A program made the position numbers and the translations under genes. The notes beneath the pieces were generated by a model. The model worked only from the letters and a program-made list of their open reading frames with translations. It did no database searches and was not told where the DNA came from. From assembly GCA_021841725.1 (NCBI GenBank), contig JAKCEC010000033.1, positions 1-10,188 of the forward strand: 10,188 bases of DNA, written 5' to 3'. Source of the DNA: Actinomycetes bacterium. Lineage in GTDB: Bacteria; Actinomycetota; Acidimicrobiia; Acidimicrobiales; RAAP-2. Below, piece by piece: positions 6,002-10,188 of this stretch (position 1 is its first letter; every line of letters begins with the position of its first letter).

Positions 6002-7120
6002 CTACGCGGAGACGACGTCGTTCGAGGTCACCCGCGCCAGCAGGGCGTTGGCCAGACCGAGGAGGGTGTCGCGCGCGCGGCTCAGGTCGGCCGCGAGGGC
6101 GAACATCGTCACCTCGTAGTGTCCCGCGGCCTCGACGATGACGACGAGGTGCGCGTGCAGCACCTGGAGCGAGGGCAGGCTGACGGTGACCGCGCCGCCG
6201 CGCGACCACCCCTTGACGAAGGTGGGCGTCGCGAGGTCCGCGCCGCCGGCGAGCTGGGGCGTGACCCCGGTGTTGGCCCCGACCAGTTCGTCGCCCACCG
6301 CCTGAGCGAAGCAACGACCGAACGACGTCCGCGACATCTCGGCCACGTCGCGGGCCACGTTCGCGGTCGACGCGTAGTACTGGGCGGTCGATTCGACCTG
6401 CACGCCACCGGCGTCCGAGGAGTAGTAGACCGGCGAGCTCACCTGGTAGAGCGGCGGCGAACCCGCGAGGCCGAAGATGCGGTCGTCGACGCTCGACACG
6501 TTGAGACAGCGTTGGAAGTGGACGCCCGCGAGCGCGAAGGGCGAGGCCTGCGGCGGCGCGGTGCTCGTCGTCACGGGGTTGAGGTACTGCACGTACCCCG
6601 GCGCCGGAGCCAGCGTCGCCAGGAGCGACGCGGAGGCCAACGACGACGACGACCAGGTACCCGCCACGTCACGCGCGCTGAGGTTCAGATTCTCCAAGGC
6701 GCCCACGACCGACGAGGTGCCGCGCTGGTGCAGAAGTCCCCCGACGTAACCCCCGAAGGAGGCCAGACTCACCAGCGCGACCACGACCACCGCCGAGACG
6801 CGGCGACCGCGCGGCACTTCGCGCGCGCCCCGGGCCACCAGGGCCGCGCGGAGTTCGTCACGTTGTGCCGCGCTCAGGGGTTCGCTCCGACGCCACTGGT
6901 AGAGCACACCCGCGACCACGGCCACGACGAGGACGCCGGCGCGGGTGCGCACGAAACGTAGACCCGTCACCTCACTCCAGGGCGTCTGCCAGGCCACGGC
7001 CGGCTCCCCCGCGAGTTGGGTCAACCCCGATTCGTCCAGCAACAGGGTGACCGGCGAAGTGGGGCCGTGGGGCGCGAAACTCGGGTGCACGACCCAGCCG
7101 GGTGAACGCACCACGCTCAC
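6002..7120 (-). CDS. Uncharacterised single-pass membrane protein with PH-like cytoplasmic part, coupled to hemL
   Basis: 372 aa; I do not recognise the family. The N-terminal ~100 residues are soluble and strand-rich, with WQTPWSEVTGLRFV (44-57), a pattern like the WxxVxxv strand of bacterial PH-like domains. After basic GRR (105-107) comes one transmembrane helix (about 108-130), so by the positive-inside rule residues 131-372 face outside. That part is Ser/Thr-rich at first, then probably an alpha/beta domain with exactly two cysteines (C205, C270), which could form a disulfide. TAQYYASTANVARDVAEMS (245-263) and the closing helix RARDTLLGLANALLARV (348-364) faintly recall exported mycobacterial sensor domains of the PknH type; this is only pattern similarity. 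GTG start overlaps the hemL stop (GTGA) with no Shine-Dalgarno, so it is probably expressed by coupling from hemL. Confidence 0.72.
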   Translation of the reverse strand: MSVVRSPGWVVHPSFAPHGPTSPVTLLLDESGLTQLAGEPAVAWQTPWSEVTGLRFVRTRAGVLVVAVVAGVLYQWRRSEPLSAAQRDELRAALVARGAREVPRGRRVSAVVVVALVSLASFGGYVGGLLHQRGTSSVVGALENLNLSARDVAGTWSSSSLASASLLATLAPAPGYVQYLNPVTTSTAPPQASPFALAGVHFQRCLNVSSVDDRIFGLAGSPPLYQVSSPVYYSSDAGGVQVESTAQYYASTANVARDVAEMSRTSFGRCFAQAVGDELVGANTGVTPQLAGGADLATPTFVKGWSRGGAVTVSLPSLQVLHAHLVVIVEAAGHYEVTMFALAADLSRARDTLLGLANALLARVTSNDVVSA

Positions 7121-8388
7121 GAGAGCACGGCGCGCGCCGCGGCGCGCGCGGCCGACACGGCGCGGTCCAGGTCCTCGTCGCGGTGGGCCATCGAGACGAA
7201 GAGGATCTCGTAGGCCCCCGGGGCGAGGGCCACGCCCTGGTCGAGCATGGCGTGAAAGAAGGGCCGGTAGAGGCCGTTCTCCGCGAGCGCCTGCGCCGCG
7301 GTGAAGTTCTCGGGCTCCTCGAACTCCTCGCGCGAGAGATACAGACCGAGTAACGGTCCGCGTACGGGCACCCGCGCGAAGAGGCCGCCCTCGCGCACCG
7401 CCTCGCCCAGGCGCGTGGCGAAGCGCGCGACGCGCGCGCTCAGGTGCGCGTAGTCCGCCGGCGTCACCCGACTCAGCACCTCAGCCCCCGCCGCGGTCGC
7501 CAGCGGATTGCCCGACAGGGTGCCCGCCTGGTACACCGGACCCGCGGGCGCCAGCACGCCCAGCACCGCGCGCGTCCCGCCGAACGCCCCCACCGGGAGG
7601 CCCCCGCCGATTACCTTGCCGAAGCAGTAGAGGTCGGGCGTGACGCCGAAGTACTGCGCGGCACCGGCGTAGTCGAGACGGAATCCCGTGATCACCTCGT
7701 CGAAGATCAAGAGGGCGCCCACGCGGTCGCACTCGGCTCGCAACTCCGCGAGGAACGTGGCCCGCGGGGCGACCAGGTTCATGTTGGCGGCCACCGGCTC
7801 GACCAGCACCGCGGCGACCGTGTCGTCGAGGCGCGGCACCTCGTTGTAGGGCGCCACGATCGTGTCCGCCACCGCGTTGGCGGTCACCCCGGCCGAGCCG
7901 GGAAGCCCCAGTTGGGCGACGCCACTGCCCCCGGCGACGAGTAACGCGTCGGAGTGCCCGTGGTAGCAGCCGTCGAACTTGAGAATCTTGTCACGCCCCG
8001 TGAACCCCCGCGCCACCCGCACGGCGCTCATGACCGCCTCGGTGCCCGAGGACACGAAGCGGACCTGTTCGAGACCGGGGACGCGACTCGTCATGATTTC
8101 GGCCAGGCGCACCTCGCCCGGGGTCGGCGCGCCGAAGGTGGTCCCGTGCGACACCGCGTCGCGCAACCGTTCGACCACCGCGGGGTGGGCGTGCCCCAGG
8201 AGCGACGCGCCGTAGGACTGGACGAAGTCGAGGTAGGTCCGGCCCTCCACGTCGGTGACGTGGGCCCCCTCGCCGCTCACCACGGTGTAGGGCGTACCCC
8301 CCACCGAGCGAAACGAGCGCACGGGCGAGTCGACGCCCCCCGGGATCACCGACAGCGCACGATCGAACCACTCCTGGTTCGTGCTCAC
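7117..8388 (-). CDS. hemL: Glutamate-1-semialdehyde 2,1-aminomutase
   Basis: 423 aa, the usual length. This cytoplasmic PLP enzyme, a fold-type I aminotransferase relative, turns glutamate-1-semialdehyde into 5-aminolevulinate, the last step of the C5 route to tetrapyrroles. Motifs in order: IPGGVDSPVRSF (15-26), the family signature near the N-terminus; SSGTEAVMSA (113-122), which grips the PLP phosphate; FDGCYHGHSD (138-147); FDEVITGFR (229-237), whose D230 contacts the pyridine nitrogen; and GKVIGGGLPVGAFGG (257-271), with K258 as the Schiff-base lysine. Gly and Pro in IGGGLPVGA separate it from ordinary class III aminotransferases. GTG start overlaps the hemB stop (GTGA), with GAGG ten bases upstream. 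Its product is the substrate of HemB, encoded just before it. No hemA, hemC or hemD is in the window. Confidence 0.97.
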   Translation of the reverse strand: MSTNQEWFDRALSVIPGGVDSPVRSFRSVGGTPYTVVSGEGAHVTDVEGRTYLDFVQSYGASLLGHAHPAVVERLRDAVSHGTTFGAPTPGEVRLAEIMTSRVPGLEQVRFVSSGTEAVMSAVRVARGFTGRDKILKFDGCYHGHSDALLVAGGSGVAQLGLPGSAGVTANAVADTIVAPYNEVPRLDDTVAAVLVEPVAANMNLVAPRATFLAELRAECDRVGALLIFDEVITGFRLDYAGAAQYFGVTPDLYCFGKVIGGGLPVGAFGGTRAVLGVLAPAGPVYQAGTLSGNPLATAAGAEVLSRVTPADYAHLSARVARFATRLGEAVREGGLFARVPVRGPLLGLYLSREEFEEPENFTAAQALAENGLYRPFFHAMLDQGVALAPGAYEILFVSMAHRDEDLDRAVSAARAAARAVLS

Positions 8389-9365
8389 GAGTTCAACGCC
8401 TCGGCCACCTCGCGCGCGAAATAGGTGAGCACGAAGTCCGCGCCCGCGCGTCGGATCGCCGTCAACTGCTCCAGCGCCACGGCCTCACCGTCGATCCACC
8501 CGTGGGCCGCCGCGGCCTTGATCATCGAGTATTCCCCGCTCACGTGGTACGCGCAGAGGGGTACGTCGACTTCGCGGCGTAGGTCGCTCAACACGTCGAG
8601 GTACGTCATCGCCGGCTTCACCATCACGATGTCGGCCCCCTCGTCGACGTCCAGGCGCGCCTCGCGCCAGGACTCGCGACGGTTGCGGTAGTCCTGCTGG
8701 TAACTACGTCGGTCGCCCCCGTGGGCGATCTCCACCCCCACCGCCTCGCGAAAGGGACCGTAGAGGGCGGAGGCGTACTTGGCGGAGTAGGCCATGATCA
8801 CGGTGTCGACGTAGCCCTCGTCGTCGAGCGCCGAGCGGATCGCGCCGACCTGGCCGTCCATCATGCCCGACGGAGCGACCACCGCCGCCCCGGCCGCGGC
8901 CTGGGCCACCGCGGCGCGCGCGTAGAGGTCCAGCGTGGCGTCGTTGTCCACCGCACCATCGGCGCGCAGGACCCCGCAGTGCCCGTGACTCGTGTACTCA
9001 TCGAGGCACAAGTCGGCCATGACGACCATCTCGTCCGCGAACTCCTCGCGCAATCGACGCAGCGCGACCTGGACGATGCCGGCGTCGTCGTAGGCCCCCG
9101 ACCCGAGTTCGTCCTTGTGTTCGGGCACGCCGAACAGGATCACGCCCCCCACGCCCGCGGCGTGCAGCGCGCGGACCTCGTCGACGAGCGAGGCCACGGT
9201 GTGCTGGACGTGACCGGGCAGGGAGGCGATCGGGCGCGCCTCCTCGCGTCCCTCGGCGACGAAGAGCGGCGCCACCAGGTCGGCGGGCGCCAGGCTGGTC
9301 TCGGCGATGAGGCGACGCAGGGCACTGGTACGACGGAGTCGGCGGGGACGTTCGATGGGGAACAC
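8385..9365 (-). CDS. hemB: Delta-aminolevulinic acid dehydratase (porphobilinogen synthase)
   Basis: 326 aa TIM-barrel enzyme that condenses two 5-aminolevulinate molecules into porphobilinogen; normally a homo-octamer in the cytosol. Both active-site lysines are present: K196 in MAYSAKYASALYGPFREA (191-208) and K250 in VMVKPAMTYLDV (247-258). The metal loop DLCLDEYTSHGHCG (118-131) has C120 and C130, but D122 replaces the middle cysteine of the classical zinc triad. I recall the same Cys-x-Asp...Cys form in Mycobacterium, so it looks like a lineage feature, not damage. PSGMMDGQV (165-173) and YHVSGEYSMIKAAA (273-286) are also conserved. GTG start gives VFPIERPRRLRRT, the usual arginine-rich N-terminal arm; the ribosome site is weak (GGTGG). 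The preceding gene ends 31 bases upstream. Confidence 0.97.
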   Translation of the reverse strand: MFPIERPRRLRRTSALRRLIAETSLAPADLVAPLFVAEGREEARPIASLPGHVQHTVASLVDEVRALHAAGVGGVILFGVPEHKDELGSGAYDDAGIVQVALRRLREEFADEMVVMADLCLDEYTSHGHCGVLRADGAVDNDATLDLYARAAVAQAAAGAAVVAPSGMMDGQVGAIRSALDDEGYVDTVIMAYSAKYASALYGPFREAVGVEIAHGGDRRSYQQDYRNRRESWREARLDVDEGADIVMVKPAMTYLDVLSDLRREVDVPLCAYHVSGEYSMIKAAAAHGWIDGEAVALEQLTAIRRAGADFVLTYFAREVAEALNS

Positions 9366-9396
9366 GCCACCAGCCTAGGACGCCCTCGGGGTCGCG
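9366..9396 (-). other. Short gap between the solute-binding-protein gene and hemB
   Basis: 31 bases without a hairpin or a convincing promoter. It holds only a weak GGTGG ahead of the hemB GTG. The two genes could be co-transcribed, or hemB could have a promoter inside the upstream gene; the sequence does not settle it. Confidence 0.5.
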
Positions 9397-10188
9397 CTAC
9401 ACCAGGACGTCGGGGTCGATGAACTCGTCGAGGGACCCGAGCACCGTCTCGAGTACCGGATGCGGGCGGTGACGTTGGCGCAGTGCCACCACGGTCGCGA
9501 GCGAGGCCACGTCCACCCCCACGCCCGACACCAGGCCGGTCGCGGGGTCGGTGATAGCGCGCAGGTGCTGGCGCGCGTCGTCCTCGTCGAGTTCCAGGAG
9601 GCCGCGCACGACCCCGACCACGTCGGAGTCGCGCGCGCCCGACAGGACACTCGCGATGGTGTCCTCGAGGACGTCACGAAACCGGTTCTGCGCGGCGACG
9701 CGCTCGGGGTCGTCACTGCGTAGCGCCGCGAGGACCGTGCCCAGGTAGGGGCCGATGGCGGTGACCGGCTCGACGAGGACACACCCGCGACGCGCGGCGC
9801 GCAGCTCGTTGCCCGCGTTCAAGATCGTGTAATCACACGCCCCCTCGACGAGGGCCGCGGCGCGGCGCGGGGTCGCGCCGAGGTTCTCCACGGTCATCTG
9901 CGCCAGGGAGTACCCCTGGCGAGACAGCACCTCGTAGGCCACGAAGGCGAAGCCGGAGGTGGCAACGTCCACGCCCACGCGCGCCTCACGCGCGCGCGGG
10001 TCCACGTGCGCCCCCCGGTAGAGGCCGAGGCCGAGGCCGCGGTCGACGCCCGCGAAGACGCGCAGTGCGAGGAGCGTCTGGAGGGGATTGTCCTCGAGGA
10101 ACTGGTAGGCGATGACGTTGTCGGTGTTGGTGAAGACGACGTCGTAGTCACCCGACGCGAGGGAACGGAACTGTTGGGGCGACGAACT
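9397..10188 (-). CDS. Probable NMT1/SsuA-like solute-binding protein of an ABC transporter (C-terminal part)
   Basis: The reading frame stays open to the right edge, giving 263 residues; the N-terminus and any signal peptide or lipobox are outside. The pattern matches periplasmic binding proteins of the THI5/NMT1/SsuA type: FRSLASGDYDVVFTNTDNVIAY (about residues 7-28 of the fragment), as in proteins where an 'L-sGe-Dva' strand lines the ligand cleft; ARVGVDVATSGFAFVAYEVLSRQGY (about 69-93), the inter-lobe segment starting a new Rossmann-like half; then ENLGATPRRAAALVEGACDYTILN (about 101-124), the second counting of binding sites per lobe. Such proteins bind pyrimidine precursors, sulfonates or nitrate; the ligand cannot be read here. 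No permease or ATPase gene is visible; they may lie to the right. An internal GTG at 10005 is not the start because homology-like sequence continues upstream. Confidence 0.68.
   Translation of the reverse strand, partial: SSSPQQFRSLASGDYDVVFTNTDNVIAYQFLEDNPLQTLLALRVFAGVDRGLGLGLYRGAHVDPRAREARVGVDVATSGFAFVAYEVLSRQGYSLAQMTVENLGATPRRAAALVEGACDYTILNAGNELRAARRGCVLVEPVTAIGPYLGTVLAALRSDDPERVAAQNRFRDVLEDTIASVLSGARDSDVVGVVRGLLELDEDDARQHLRAITDPATGLVSGVGVDVASLATVVALRQRHRPHPVLETVLGSLDEFIDPDVLV
10021..10038 (+). repeat. Triple GAGGCC hexamer repeat
   Basis: Three tandem GAGGCC units; on the coding strand they give Leu-Gly three times (RGLGLGLYRG) in the solute-binding protein. The repeat is in frame, so copy-number change would add or remove Gly-Leu pairs without a frameshift. 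Confidence 0.6.

Noticed and set aside
5972..6961. Rightward open frame opposite the unknown membrane protein (329 codons)
   Set aside because: The product is Arg/His/Gly-rich and disordered-looking. The leftward frame has a membrane helix, strand patterns and a GTGA link to hemL, so that one is the gene.
8976..9012. HemB as an inactive paralogue because of the Asp in the metal site
   Set aside because: Both catalytic lysines and all other motifs are intact, and the same variant is remembered from other actinobacteria.
1..10188. Defence system, phage or mobile-element content
   Set aside because: Every gene of size is accounted for by respiratory, quinone, iron, haem or transport families plus one unknown. 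Codon and base use look uniform, and no terminal repeats, tRNA-linked ends or CRISPR repeats are visible.

Overview
The window comes from a GC-rich bacterial chromosome, most likely a high-GC actinobacterium (Actinomycetota); a deep lineage such as Acidimicrobiia is my guess, not something the sequence proves. The signs are a third codon position that is almost always G or C, GTG starts in seven of the ten genes whose starts are visible, 1- or 4-base stop/start overlaps, a MenJ-like reductase beside complex I, and a HemB Cys-x-Asp...Cys metal site that I remember from actinobacteria. Coding density is very high. The only non-coding stretches are about 72, 86, 4 and 31 bases. I see no tRNA, rRNA, CRISPR array, insertion sequence or phage gene.

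Region 1 (1-3652, leftward) is the start of a respiratory complex I operon in the usual order nuoA-B-C-D-E-F, with nuoF cut by the left edge. Every junction overlaps (TAGTG, GTGA, ATGA, ATGA, TGATG), so the genes should be co-transcribed and translationally coupled. The Fe-S ligands of NuoB and NuoE and the quinone-site residues of NuoD are all present.

Region 2 (3653-5056) is a short divergent promoter region followed by a rightward FAD-dependent geranylgeranyl-reductase/MenJ-family gene. It may be read from a leaderless mRNA. The enzyme probably saturates an isoprene unit of menaquinone, the electron acceptor of the NDH-1 encoded next door.

Region 3 (5057-5997) is an 86-base intergenic region packed with symmetry elements, then a stand-alone FTR1-family iron permease. 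Neither EfeO nor EfeB is in the window.

Region 4 (6002-10188, leftward) holds, in transcription order, a partial NMT1/SsuA-like solute-binding protein, hemB, hemL and an uncharacterised single-pass membrane protein. hemB-hemL-unknown are joined by GTGA overlaps. HemL makes 5-aminolevulinate from glutamate-1-semialdehyde (C5 pathway) and HemB joins two of these into porphobilinogen.

Together the window links iron uptake, haem synthesis, an Fe-S-rich respiratory complex and menaquinone tailoring. Most of it is ordinary housekeeping DNA. The parts most worth a second look are the interlocked dyads before the iron permease, the three-codon leader ORF abutting nuoA, the G-run/proline-rich nuoC start, and the uncharacterised membrane protein coupled to hemL.
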